From: Okapia johnstoni
Taxonomy: Eukaryota > Chordata > Mammalia > Artiodactyla > Giraffidae
Length of the DNA stretch: 64,000 nt
Assembly: GCA_024291935.2 (NCBI GenBank)
Contig: CM044310.1
Location: forward strand, 83,388,713-83,452,712
Reading direction: 5' to 3'
Shown here in pieces: positions 34,110 to 44,491 of the stretch (within the stretch, counting starts at the first letter, position 1; each line of letters begins with the position of its first letter). The notes beneath the pieces are model-generated. The model did no database searches and was not told the DNA's origin. It saw only the letters and a list, made by a program, of their open reading frames with translations. The translations under genes were made by a program, and so were the position numbers.

Positions 34110-34318
34110 CATGAATGCTAAGTTGCTTCAGTTACTTCTGACTCTTTGTGACCCCTTTGTGACACCAGGCTTCTCTATCCATGGGATTCTCCAGGCAAGA
34201 ATACTGGAGTGGGTTGCCATGCCTTCCTCCAGGGGATCTTCCCAACCCCAGGGATCAAACCTGCATCTCTTATGTCTCCTGCATTGGCAGATGGGTTCTT
34301 TACCACTAGTGCCACATA
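34110..34318 (-). mobile_element. Bov-tA SINE, antisense
   Basis: ATGCTAAGTTGCTTCAGTTAC to CCACTAGTGCCACATATG. A (TG)n tract (34319-34335) follows its reversed head. Confidence 0.93.
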
Positions 34319-34439
34319 TGTGTGTGTGTGTGTGTATCCTTCACATGTATGCTTCGATATGTCTCCTATCAGTTCTCTTCCTTTGGGGAACCCTGACTAA
34401 AACAAAGTCTGGAGTTTGGGCGCTTGGGAAGAATGCCTT

Positions 34440-34655
34440 GTAAAGATGGAAGTTATGCTGCCAAAGCCAAGGAAATACCAGAAGCTGGCAGAGAGGCCTG
34501 GACCAAACTCTTCTATAGAAGATTCAGAGGGAGCCTTGTCCTACTGGCTGCGTGATTTTGGACCACTGGCCTCCAAAACTGTGAGCCAATACATTTCTGT
34601 TGTTCTCAGCCACTCAATCTATGGCACTTTGTTAAGGTAGGACCAGGAAACCCAT
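34440..34655 (+). mobile_element. MLT1-type LTR (ERVL-MaLR) 3' part
   Basis: GAAATACCAGAAGCTGGCAG, GATTTTGGACCACTGGCCTCC, AAAACTGTGAGCCAATACATTTC and CTCAATCTATGGCACTTTGTTA are the conserved 3' blocks of MLT1 LTRs. Confidence 0.75.
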
Positions 34656-35210
34656 GTGGATCTTGCTGCATTTCTTAGATGGTAGCTTGAACCAGAGAGT
34701 CCACAGAGGGTATGAAAAGCCATGGATGAATTTCAGGGTGTGTAACAAATCAGAGCTGGAGGATTCGGGGAAGGCTTGGATGTGGGTAGAAGGAGGGGCA
34801 TGAGTCTGGGAGAATTATCAGGCTTCTGGCTCCTCCTGATCTGCCACTTCTGAAACTCTGTCCCTTCCAACCCTACTGTATCCTAAAGATACTGTCTGTC
34901 TTCAACAATATTCTTGATCTTTCTCTGCTCAAAGAACTAGAGTCGTATATGGACTGCATGCAGTTATTTTAAAATATAGGATATTTTGTCCTAATGTAGG
35001 GATGGCCAGGGGGTACTTGGGTGAGTGTCCTGGACTTTCCACATGCTGATAGTCAGGTACCCTTGGAAGCTCTTGGATGTAGCTTCTCCAGATACCACAC
35101 CAGGCCTATTGCTCCTACTTGGCTGCAGAGCTGGCCAGAAAATTACTTTCCACATTCACTGTTAAGAACTACAATGAAACACTTGGACATTTTTTTTGGA
35201 TGTGATCATG
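34656..35210. other. Unique noncoding sequence
   Basis: No repeat recognised. Confidence 0.4.
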
Positions 35211-35528
35211 AAAGTGAAAGTGAAAGTCACTCAGTCGTGTCCAACTCTTTGCCACCCCATGGACTATATAGCGCATGGAATTCTCCAGGCCAGAATACTG
35301 GAGTGGGTAGCCTTTCCCTTCTTCAGGGGATCTTCCCAACCCAGGGATCGAATACAGGTCTCCTGCTATTCAGGTGGATTCTTTATCAGCTGAGCCACAA
35401 GGGAAGCCCAAGAATACTGGAGTGGGTAGCCTATCCCTTCTCCAGTGGATCTTCCCGACCCAGAAATTGAACCAGAGTTTCCTGTATTGCAGGTGGATTC
35501 TTTACTAATTGAGCTATGAGGGAAGCCC
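35211..35528 (-). mobile_element. Bov-tA SINE with duplicated head, antisense
   Basis: A complete antisense copy (35211-35408) runs directly into a second head half (35409-35528). Both contain AGAATACTGGAGTGGGTAGCC and end in AAGCCC. I recall this head-duplicated form as recurrent in bovid genomes, so it is probably a subfamily and not a local event. Confidence 0.92.
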
Positions 35529-35639
35529 TTACTTATGTCGTCATATAATAGTTTAAATATAAAACATAAAACTATACAACTTCTTGAAGGCAGCATAGGA
35601 AAAAGTCGTGTAATCTTGGGTTAGAGTTTCTTAAGCTAT

Positions 35640-36075
35640 GACACTGAACACATGAAGAATGAGAGAAATAACCCACTGAGCTTCAACTAGTGAATGGATA
35701 AGCAAAATGTTTGGTAAATCTACTCGATGGAACATTACTGAGCAATGAAAAAGGAACAAACTCTGGATTGGCACAAAAATATAGTTGCCGCTTAAATGCA
35801 TTTTGCTCAGAGAGAGATGCCTGACCCCAAAGGCTACAATATGATTCGTATAAGGACAGTCTGGCAAGAGCAAAACTTCTATAGAAACTCAAAACTGATC
35901 ACTTATTGCCAGGAGCAAGAAGACAGGTTGAATACAAAGGCACAGCATGAGAGAATTTTAGAGTGATGGAATTATTCTATAAGTGCTGGACACACAATTC
36001 CATGCATTTGTCAATGTCTGGAGAACTGTATGCCACAAAGGGAACATTATTTGTTATAAATTTAAGAAAAAAAAC
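35640..36075 (+). mobile_element. Old L1M 3' UTR fragment, sense
   Basis: GTGAATGGATAAGCAAAATG, GAACATTACTGAGCAATGAAA, AAGGCTACAATATGATTCG and GTGATGGAATTATTCTATAAG follow the sense order of an old mammalian L1 3' region. Ends in an A-run near 36066. Confidence 0.75.
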
Positions 36076-36869
36076 ACAACGTGGTTGTGGAGAGAACCTG
36101 AGAGGGAATAGAGCCTGTGACAAACGAATCAAACTTGGTTGCTAATAAATAATAACCACACTGAAGAGAGTGCGGAAGAAAGGAACTAACCTAAGTAACT
36201 TTGGAAAAAACAGTGTTCTGACTGGATACCATAAGGCTAGTGGCAAAAAGAACTGCATGTTTGGACACTGTTCTCTAGTTAGTACATCAGTTTTTCCCAG
36301 GGTCAGAGTTAGCAATTCTGAAACTACTTTCTATGTATAACAAGGATGGAGAAATAAGAAAATCCATGGTAGATAGTGAGACACGGGTTTCTCACTGTCA
36401 GACGAAGAAGTTACATATGAGGAAGTGAAGAAGGCTAGAACAAACCCTGTGGTGTTGGTTTAGAGTCAGCAGTGTCAGAAAAAAACCCCGGTTTTTAAAA
36501 TTTGTATGCAGATAGGTACAGAAATTGATATAGATAAGTGTGTGCACCTGGGTTAGTGTACATACACCGATACCCATATCTTAGCTCTATCTTTTGAGAA
36601 GGTATTAAAAACAGTAACATCCCATATTAGTGAGGATTCCTAGTATCTAAAAATCATTCTCCAAGTAAATGAACAAAAGCTCTTTGGAAAAGAGGTTTAT
36701 GGCAGGGTTTGGGTAAGGAACATGTAAGATGAACCTGGAGCATACTGTGGTGCCAGAAACAGTGGTTTCAGAAAAAAAGGAAGAGGTGCATGTTAAAAGG
36801 TCGCAAGAGCCAACTGGAAAAATTCCCAATGATCAAGGCATTAGGAAAAATGTAAGCTACAAGTAAATA
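36076..36869. other. Unique noncoding sequence
   Basis: No repeat recognised with confidence. Confidence 0.4.
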
Positions 36870-36883
36870 ATGATTTGATTGCT

Positions 36884-37095
36884 GTTGTTGTTTAGTTGCT
36901 AAGTCACGTCCAACTCTTTGCAACACCATGCACTCTACCCCACCAGGCCCTTCTGTCCATGGGATTTTCCAGGCAAGAATACCGGAAGGGGCTGCCATTC
37001 CTGTTCCAGGGCACCTTCCTGACCCAAAGAATTAAACCCAAGTCTCCTGCATTGGCAGGTGGATTCTTTACTGCTGAACTACCAGGGAAGCCCCA
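36884..37095 (-). mobile_element. Bov-tA SINE, antisense
   Basis: GTTGTTGTTTAGTTGCTAAGT tail side to CTACCAGGGAAGCCCC head. The flanks ATGATTTGATTGCT (36870-36883) and ATGATATGATTGCT (37096-37109) are a 14-bp duplication with one mismatch. Confidence 0.96.
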
Positions 37096-37120
37096 ATGAT
37101 ATGATTGCTATAACCTAAAC

Positions 37121-37316
37121 AGCGGTAAAGAACCTCCTGCCAATGTGGGAGGCATAAGAGACACAGGTTTGATACCTGGGTTGGGAAGATCCCCTGGAGG
37201 AAGGCATGGCAGGCCACTCCAATATTCTTGCCTGGGGAATTCCCATGGACAGAGGAGCCTGGCGGGCTACAGTCCATAGGCTCGCAAACAGTTGGACGTG
37301 ACTGAGTGACGAACAT
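37121..37316 (+). mobile_element. Bov-tA SINE, 5' truncated
   Basis: Starts inside the tRNA-related head at AGCGGTAAAGAACC and runs to GTGACTGAGTGACGAAC. Lies 25 bp beyond an oppositely oriented copy, head to head. Confidence 0.93.
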
Positions 37317-37509
37317 CGATATGGAGCAAATAAAGATATGGGGTATAAAGCACAAATCTTCTTTACAAAAGAATTCCAATTAATAGGTAGAAAGAAGACA
37401 GAAAATAGACCACCCCCTTCAGCACAACAGTGAAAACTGCTGTAGTTACGGTATTCTTCCTGATCAAGTATAACTCTAAGCTCATCATGGAAAATCATTA
37501 CACATTCCC

Positions 37510-37885
37510 AAACTAGGAAGCATTATAGAAAGTAACTGCCTGGGACTCTTCATAAAGGTTCCAGGTCATAAAAGACAAGGCCAGGCTAAGTAGCTGTCAC
37601 AAACTGGAGGAGATTAAGAAGATGTAAAAACTAAATGTGATGTGGGATCCTGGACTGAATTGTGGAACAAAAAAGACATTAGTGGGAAAACTTAGAAAAC
37701 CCAAAAGATGTCTGCAGATGAGTTGAGTATTGTACCAATGTTAATTTCTTACATTGACAAATGTATTAAGGTTACGTAAGATGTTAATAGAGCATGCTGG
37801 GTGAAGGGCATATGGGAACTCCGTACAATCCTCGCAATTCTACTTTAAGTCTAAAACTATCTCAAAAGAGAGAGTTTTATTTTCT
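37510..37885 (+). mobile_element. Old L1M-like 3' end, tentative
   Basis: AAACTAAATGTGATGTGGGATC, TTGTACCAATGTTAATTTCTTA, GTTACGTAAGATGTTAATAG and GGTGAAGGGCATATGGGAAC are a recognisable mammal-wide repeat 3' end, which I attribute to an old L1. Confidence 0.6.
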
Positions 37886-38499
37886 GAAGCGACTGCTAGT
37901 CAATGTACGTTGCTCAAAAAATTGTTCTGAATTCCTAGAACATGTGGTAGTGGTGACAAATATACCCAAATCACACTGTTGCAAATTAAGGGTACAATTA
38001 AGAAAAGGGAACTTTTGGGGAATCCTGTAGGTGCAGTCAGCTAAAACTCCCCATAGTGAGAACTCAAATATTGTATTCAGAGTGAGAGAGTGAAATAGGT
38101 CTTTTGTATACTTTTTCCCATCTGTAAGGTTATATGAGTCATTTGTTGTAGTTTCAAGTAAAATTCAGTTGTTTTGCAGCCAACACCTACCACTATTTTT
38201 TTTTAAGTGGATTGAAATTTATTCTAAGGCGGGGAGGGGGGCGAATGGTAAACAGTGGAATATAAAATGCAAACCAATTTATGGTTTCCAAAAGACCTAC
38301 AGAGGCTGCCAAAAATAAAGTTGGTGGAAAACAGTTTACTAAATCACTAAAGAGTAAAAAAAAAAAGATTATATTACAAATCCTATAAATATTCCAAGAG
38401 TGGTAGGTAAAGCGTGTTTAATACTGATGAACAAAGTTTTAGCATGTATTGGAAAAACAGTTTCTAATATAAAATTACCAACAACTGGAAGTTATCTGC
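37886..38499. other. Unique noncoding sequence
   Basis: A-run near 38357. No transposon recognised. Confidence 0.4.
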
Positions 38500-38970
38500 A
38501 AAATTTTATACCTAAGTGCTTGCAGATGTAATTTATTTTTCTGACAGCACCGCCTGTGTAATGAAAGTTGCTTTTAATAAAACATGAATGCAGTTAGGTT
38601 TTGCCAATTAGGTTCAGAGGAGTTGTAATCAGTCTGATTCAAGTTGATATGTGGCTCCTTAAATTCAGTGCTGACCCATAGAATGGCTTCAGTATTTCTA
38701 ACGTGTTTGTGAAAGATGAACTCCCAAAGAGCTCTGACTGCCAGGGCAGAAGGGAGGTGGCTCTGGCTAAGTCAGTACAAAACCCTCCCGATGGGACTGT
38801 GGAGCTGGTGGCTGTAGCAGATTATATGCTCTGGGGGTGAGTGTTAACACTTTAATTGACATGAACACAAGCTCATTCTCCATTTCATTTGTTTACAAAA
38901 ACATGGGCAAACATCTAATGTAAGCAAACCTCTAACATCCATATATCGATGATCATTTATAAATCAGTCA
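38500..38970. promoter_or_regulatory. Candidate conserved noncoding block
   Basis: Repeat-free, flanked by old repeats on both sides. Contains CTTTTAATAAAACATGAATGC near 38571, TTGCCAATTAGGTTC near 38602, GTTAACACTTTAATTGACATG near 38845 and ATCGATGATCATTTATAAATC near 38946. Regulatory role inferred from composition. Confidence 0.35.
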
Positions 38971-39039
38971 GTCAAAGAAATTAATCCCAGTTACTATGTT
39001 TACCTACTTCTTGATACTGCAGGGGATTCAAAGATACAT

Positions 39040-39179
39040 AAAGAGGTATTGGGAATTTGGGATTAGCAGATGCAACTATTATAAATAGGATGGATATGCA
39101 ACAAGGTCCTACTGTATAGCACAGGGACCTATATTCAATATCTTGTGGTGAAACACAATGGAAAAGAATATGAAAAAAA

Positions 39180-39216
<37 letters not shown>

Positions 39217-39285
39217 TTATATAACTGAATCATTTTGCTGTACAGCAGAAATTAACACTATTTAAAACATTGTTTAAAAAAAGAT
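39040..39285 (+). mobile_element. L1 3' UTR, sense, with (AT)n
   Basis: GGGAATTTGGGATTAGCAGA, CAACAAGGTCCTACTGTATAG, TATTCAATATCTTGTGGTG and TTTTGCTGTACAGCAGAAATT. An (AT)16 tract (39183-39214) sits at the usual microsatellite position of this UTR. Confidence 0.92.
39183..39214 (+). repeat. (AT)n microsatellite
   Basis: About 16 pure AT units inside the L1 3' UTR. Confidence 0.95.
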
Positions 39286-39793
39286 ATATAAAGACAAATC
39301 CTTTCATCTTAGCAACTTATTAACTTGTCATGAGAAAAAACCTCAACACTGCACTTTTCTGGTGGAGGATGAGAGCATCTGTATTTTGGACTTTTCATGT
39401 AGTTCACTGAAATTGTATAGTCAACAAATATGTATTGTGTTCCTATTGTTTGCAGAAGAGAAAGTTCAGAGTGGTAGAAACTTGATTGGAGTCAAAGCCA
39501 GAAAATCTGTCTTCTACCAGTTGTTAAAAATAGAGATAATACTTCTTGCCTTGCCTAACTCCCTATAATGTTTGGAGGACACAATAGAATGGTTTTAAGG
39601 GAAAGTGCTTTGGAGTTTTAGATCTACTAGGGAAATGTAAATTAATTGCTAAAAGTCAGAAACAGAGAAACTCTGCCTTTGAAATTTTAGGGTTGGTTGG
39701 GAAGTTTGGTTGGGAAGGATGCTTGTTGCCCCCCCCCCCCCTTAGGTTATGAGTCCCATGCTAGGTCACATACTAAAGAATTTAATAGTTGTG
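39286..39793. other. Unique noncoding sequence with a C-run
   Basis: Thirteen consecutive C at 39729-39741. Otherwise nothing recognised, apart from a weak L2-like ATATGTATTGTGTTCCTATTG near 39428. Confidence 0.45.
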
Positions 39794-39804
39794 ATCTCAT
39801 GTTA

Positions 39805-40032
39805 GGCTTCTCAGGTAGCTCTAGTCATAAAGAACCCGCCTGCCAAGGCAGGAGACACAAGAGATGTTCTGGATTTGATCCCTGGGTTGGGAAGATCCCT
39901 GGAGGAGGAAGTGGCAACCCATTCCAATATTCTTGCCTGGGGAATCCTATAGACAGAGGAGCCTGGCGGGCTACAGTCCAGAGGAGTGCAAATAGTCAAA
40001 CACAACTGAAGCAACTAGGCATGCATAGCACA
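39805..40032 (+). mobile_element. Bov-tA SINE
   Basis: GGCTTCTCAGGTAGCTCTAG head to GAAGCAACTAGGCATGCATAG. Exact 11-bp duplication ATCTCATGTTA at 39794-39804 and 40033-40043. Confidence 0.97.
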
Positions 40033-40043
40033 ATCTCATGTTA

Positions 40044-40180
40044 ATACCTTCCTGCAAGGGGAGGAAGTTGAGGCTTGGGATGGTGCAGACACTCAGATAA
40101 GATCACTAGTTAAATGCTAGTGCTAGCTTAGTAACAGCTGGGATACACTCTGGTACCACACCCAAAGCCCATCTAGTTCA
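40044..40180 (-). mobile_element. MIR fragment, antisense
   Basis: GGGGAGGAAGTTGAGGCTTG, GATCACTAGTTAAATGCTAG and CAGCTGGGATACACTCTGG are antisense MIR-like blocks. Confidence 0.5.
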
Positions 40181-40731
40181 TCCTACATCTCACCTACTTA
40201 CTCATAAAGCCAGGTAATTTCGGAGGAACCCAGAAGACACTCTGCATGAATGGCACAGACATCAATGCCATGGGAAAATTGAACAATTCCCTCGCCAGAG
40301 CTGTGGTTCAGGGTGCAATTGGTCAGTTTTTCCTCCCAAGTTCCAACCTGCATAAGCTCTGTAAGAAAAGCTAGTATGTTCTTGATATCTGCAGCTTCTA
40401 CTCTCCAGACAGGAACTGAAACATGCCTAGTGGTCACTCATTCATTCCTACCTCGAGTTTCATCTTTTCTGGACCCCTGGGGCACTTCCAGGTTCTGGCC
40501 CTGAAACGGAAATCGACGTGTGAAATAGACACACAAAGGCAGCTTCACAGCTATTTTTGTTTCTGCCAGCTTGGCGCAGTCCCATTGCTAGCCTATCTCC
40601 TCTTCTCAAGTTACTGGACTTCCAAAGCAGAAGAATAAAGCAAAGTTTTAATCCTTAATAAAGTGGCTCCAGCTCCCAGTTTGGCACTCAGATAATGTGG
40701 GCAAGAAATGAGGCTAGCTGGCTCCTGGCTA
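40181..40731. other. Unique noncoding sequence
   Basis: Overlapping frames of 63-79 codons on both strands, without family signal. No repeat recognised. Confidence 0.4.
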
Positions 40732-40740
40732 AGCCAGAGA

Positions 40741-40942
40741 AAGTGTGACTTGCTTAGTCGTGTCCCACTCTTTGCGACCTCATGGACTGTAGCCCCGCCA
40801 GCCTCCTCTGTCCATAGAATTCTCCAGACAAGAATACTGGAACCAGTATCCATTCCCTTCTCCAGGGCTCTTCCAAACCCAGGGACTGAACCCAAGCCTC
40901 CTATATTGCAGGCAGATTCTTTACCAACTGAGCCGCCTGGGA
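40741..40942 (-). mobile_element. Bov-tA SINE, antisense
   Basis: GCTTAGTCGTGTCCCACTC to GAGCCGCCTGGGA. AGCCAGAGA at 40732-40740 and 40943-40951 is a 9-bp target-site duplication. Confidence 0.95.
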
Positions 40943-40951
40943 AGCCAGAGA

Positions 40952-41680
40952 TGATTCCAGTAAATACAGCCTGGTAGGCTGAAGCATCTTAGACTCTCTG
41001 GGAGTTAGAATGAAGCATTTTTCTAACTGGAACAGCATTTTGTATTAAATTTATTTTTATAGGTTTGAAATTATATGTCTTATTCAGTGCCTTTTAAGAG
41101 ACAAGTCTGAATAATGGGAAATAATAGGTTATAGAAACATTCAAAATGGCATAAACAGAAGTAGGGCTGGAATTATGTGTAGACAAGATGAAAATTGTGA
41201 TGCTTTTGTTCAATTTGGAGTTTGGTGTTAATTTTGATTTAAAAATATTTCATCAAAGCACTATTTTATTAAGATTAATAATCAACACAATGCAACAAAT
41301 GATTCTTTTATTAATAAGTAATTAATATTGCAATAATACACGAAAGGACTTTTGTATTATTATCTCCATTGCAGAGTGTTTTGGTGTCCCTATTACATTT
41401 TGCACCTGAGGCAAGTGTCTCTGGCCTCCACTTAGTTTGTGTGTGAGACACGCAAACCACCGCACAGGGAACGTGTGGACTTTGGAAGACATCTCGTGTC
41501 CTTCTTCTGGAGTCAACTCAAAGAGGACCCTGGTGCAGTGGGAGGCTGCCTCTCTTGTCTCCAAAAAACAACCCATGCTCTGCTTTGGTAACCAAAATGT
41601 ATTCTTCCACAAGTCTACTCTGGATACAGAAGGAGCATTTCTGTAATTTAGTCTCTACGCCTGAGATGTGGAAGCCAGTG
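40952..41680. other. Unique AT-rich noncoding sequence
   Basis: No repeat recognised. A 96-codon minus-strand frame (41322-41612) has no family signal. Confidence 0.45.
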
Positions 41681-41732
41681 CCTTTTTTTTTTAAGTACAG
41701 TTGATTTACAATATTGTGTTAATTTGTGCTAT

Positions 41733-41935
41733 ACTTTGCGACCCCATGGACTATAGCCCACCAGGCTCCTCTGTCCATGGATTTTCCAGGCAAGAATACT
41801 GGAATGGGTTGCCATTTCCTTCTCCAGGGGATCTTCCCATCCCAGGAATCAAACTTGCATCTCCTGCTTGCCAGGCAGATTCTTTAACACTGAGGCACCT
41901 GGGAAGCCAAAGACTTAGTGACTAAACAACAACAG
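41733..41935. mobile_element. Bov-tA SINE with inverted 5' segment
   Basis: 41734-41908 is antisense Bov-tA (CTTTGCGACCCCATGGACTA to CACCTGGGAAGCC). The next bases, AGACTTAGTGACTAAACAAC at 41911-41930 with a CAACAG end, are the plus-strand 3' tail of the same family. About 20 bp that should join them is missing. The layout of inverted 5' part followed by a direct 3' tail is the one left by twin priming. Confidence 0.85.
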
Positions 41936-41964
41936 CGATACAATGAAGTGATTCAGTTATTTGT

Positions 41965-41966
<2 letters not shown>

Positions 41967-41999
<33 letters not shown>
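41967..41999 (+). repeat. (CA)n microsatellite
   Basis: Sixteen to seventeen pure units at the usual microsatellite position of the antisense L1 3' UTR. Confidence 0.95.
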
Positions 42000-42000
<1 letters not shown>

Positions 42001-42294
42001 CCTTTTTAATATTCTTTTCCATTATGGTTTAGTCCCAGGATATTGAACATGGTTCCCTGAGCTATACAGTACAACATTTTTTTTTAACCATCCTGTATAT
42101 AATAGTTCGCATCTGCTAACCTCAAATTCCTACTCTATCCCTCCCCCAGGCCTCTTCCTCTACAAGTCTCTTCTCTATGTCTCTGTTTCGTAGATAAGTT
42201 CATTTGTGAGAAGCCAGTCTTCTCATGCTTGAACACCAATCATCAACAATTTATTTTGTATATGTGACAAAAGTATACATGTGTATAGAGCCGA

Positions 42295-42384
42295 AAACAG
42301 AGCTTGAGATTCTGCATTTCTAGCAAGCTCCCGGGTGGTGCTGATGTTGCTGGTCCATGGACCACACTTTGATTAGCAAGAGTC
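42295..42384 (-). mobile_element. MER5A-type hAT DNA transposon fragment, antisense
   Basis: TCTGCATTTCTAGCAAGCTCC, GGTGGTGCTGATGTTGCTGG and TCCATGGACCACACTTTGAT are hallmark antisense MER5A blocks. This nonautonomous element is the only DNA transposon I recognise here. Confidence 0.75.
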
Positions 42385-42924
42385 TACAATCTGATGGGTC
42401 ATGGGCTAAATGTGGCTGTCAGATGTGGTTTGGCTGCAGAGTTTTAAAAGTATTAGCCAAATTTTTTCCTAGCATTGGAAAAACCCAGAATATCTGGTAA
42501 CCTGGGACCAGCATTTTTGCAGGATAACAAAAGGGGTGGGAGCTGCCTCCATCACAGATCAACATGCTCATACCTAAGTCTCTCCACTTTGCTATTGGCC
42601 TGGACCGTGCATTCATTTGAATTCACAACTCTGATCCACTGTTTAGGTTGTCAATAGCACTGGCTGATATTTACCTAAATCAGAGACTAGTATATTGTTC
42701 CTTTGTTGAGTCCTTTATCCTTAAGCAATTAATCTACGATTTCTGTGGCATTATTACCAACTTACAGTCCATCAAACGGCCTTGTTTAAAATTAGCCTTG
42801 TGAATCAGAGGAAACAGCAGTAAAATTAACTCTAAAAAGTTCAGACCTTAGTGACTCTTGGATTTTGAAACTATTGGGAAATTTTATGTATGATTACGTC
42901 AAGAACTTAATCTGATGTGAACAC
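42385..42924. other. Unique noncoding sequence, possible old repeat
   Basis: GGGCTAAATGTGGCTGTCAG to TATTAGCCAAATTTTTTCC (42405-42470) looks like another old DNA-transposon scrap that I cannot name. Confidence 0.35.
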
Positions 42925-43139
42925 CTGACTCACTGGAAAAGTCCCTGATGTTGGGAAAGATTGAGGGCAGAAGGAGAAGAGGGCATCAGAGGATAAGATG
43001 GCTGGATGGTATCACCGATGCAATGGACATGAACTTGGGCAAGTTCCAGGAGATTGTGAGGGACAGAGATGCCTGGTGTGCTGCAGTCCATGGGATCACA
43101 AAGAGTTGGACATGACTGGGCAACTGAACAACAACAAAG
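42925..43139 (+). mobile_element. BovB 3' tail fragment
   Basis: CTGACTCACTGGAAAAGTCCC, GAGAAGAGGGCATCAGAGGA, ACATGACTGGGCAACTGAAC and an (AAC)n end. More diverged than the BovB tail at 20.1 kb. Confidence 0.92.
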
Positions 43140-43369
43140 TCGAGAACTAGAAAATTAATAGGAGCACCATCTACTAATGTATGGTTAAATTTGCCCAACG
43201 TATTTTGTAGCATTTGGAGCTGAAAGCAAGGGATTATTAGTTGGATTTGCAGTCTAAATATAAAAATAATACTCCACTAGAAAGATAATTATCAAGCAAG
43301 TGGCTTTTTTGACATAGATGTTTCAACTGCCTAGTTTGTGTTCATCACTGGCCATATTCAACTGCTCCT

Positions 43370-43795
43370 CAGACCCTGTTGATTCTATTCCCTAAATATA
43401 TCTCCCTCTGTTCCCTTATCTTTCCCCTCTGGCCATTATTCTATTTTTCATCTGGATCATTGCAAGAGCCTCTTAAACATCTTCTTGGCTTTCAGTGTTA
43501 TCCTTCTATAGGCAAACTTACACTTTCTTGTAGAAGTAAAATGCAAAAATAGACCATCTCTCTCTTCTTAGACCTTCTCAGTGACTCCACCACCCATCAG
43601 ACAAAATACAAAACCTTCAGCTCTAATGCAAGGCTGTACCCTCCCCATCAGGCCACCAAGCTAGCCACCTCCTAACCCATCCAACCCCCATGAGGCAGCT
43701 AAACCAAAATCCTACAGTTCTAGGAATTTCCCATGAGGCCTCAAACCCCTTTGTTTTGCCCCTGCTGGTTCCCATGTATATTTGTCATCCCATCA
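43370..43795 (+). mobile_element. L2 LINE 3' region, sense
   Basis: ATCATTGCAAGAGCCTCTTAA (43456-43476), CTTCTCAGTGACTCCACCAC, AGACAAAATACAAAACCTTC and CAAGGCTGTACCCTCCCCATC follow the L2 sense order over more than 300 bp. Confidence 0.75.
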
Positions 43796-44107
43796 AGGTG
43801 TTTACTCACATTCCTTATTATATATGGTGGCATTCCACATTATGTGGACATTAGGTTCTAATATCAGAGTGTAGGGCATCAAGCATTTTTTGAAAGAATT
43901 ATCCTGAAAAATTCTTCGTATCACTCCTAATATAGATGATATACGGTTTGGGATATGAACAAAGCTGGTACGTTTCCATGTGGAACAAGGACCTGTTTCT
44001 TCTGTTGACCATTGGTCAAAGTAGTTGAGTTGCATTTAGAAATTCTAGAGAAATTTAATTTGTGAGGGGCTTACTTTCCCAGCGATGAAAAGAGAAAAGT
44101 GGAAATG
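43796..44107. other. Unique noncoding sequence
   Basis: No repeat recognised. Confidence 0.4.
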
Positions 44108-44311
44108 AAAGTGTTAGTCGCTCGGTCATGTCCAGCTCTTTGCAGCCCCACGGACTGTAGCTCGCGAATCTTCTCGGGCCCTGGAATTCTCCAGGCAAGA
44201 ATACTGGAGTGGGTAGTAGCCATTCCCCTCTCCAGGAGGTCTTCCCAACCTCAAACACAAGTGTCCTGCATTACAAGCAGATGCTTTACTGTCTGAGCCA
44301 CCTGGGAAACT
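44108..44311 (-). mobile_element. Bov-tA SINE, antisense, diverged
   Basis: AGTGTTAGTCGCTCGGTCATG to GAGCCACCTGGGAAAC, with a rearranged central part (CGCGAATCTTCTCGGGCCCTG). Confidence 0.9.
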
Positions 44312-44491
44312 TTCACTTTCACTAAATGAGGGAATTAAATAAAATCATCACCAGAAATTGCATTCAGTTTAATATTCTACACTAAGAATTAAATACAAAT
44401 GCCCAGCAGAAAAAATACAGAGATGCTGTGTCCAGGGTTCTAGGCACTTTGGAAGGCTTATTAAAAAATATTTAAGTGTAACAGGATAGAG

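Larger units (their letters stand above)
33881..34425 (+). mobile_element. LTR-like 3' end, family not assigned, split by a SINE
   Basis: CCTGCCAGCTTTCCCTACAC, GACTTGCCAGCCCCACAACTG, a (CT)n/(TA)n tract (34001-34030), and after the SINE CTATCAGTTCTCTTCCTTTGG with GGAACCCTGACTAAAAC, resemble the end of a mammalian LTR-type repeat. Could be the retrovirus's own LTR or an unrelated insertion. Confidence 0.4.
41681..42215 (-). mobile_element. L1 3' end, antisense, split by an inverted SINE
   Basis: T-run then AAGTACAGTTGATTTACAATA on the left; GAAGTGATTCAGTTATTTGTG, the (CA)n tract, TTCTTTTCCATTATGGTTTA and AGATAAGTTCATTTGTG on the right. Confidence 0.92.

Noticed and set aside
33958..34443. 161-codon plus-strand frame
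   Set aside because: Made of a (CT)/(AT) tract, an antisense SINE and a (TG) tract.
35211..35528. Directly repeated units considered as a CRISPR-like array
   Set aside because: Only two units, both clearly Bov-tA heads, no spacers, eukaryotic context.
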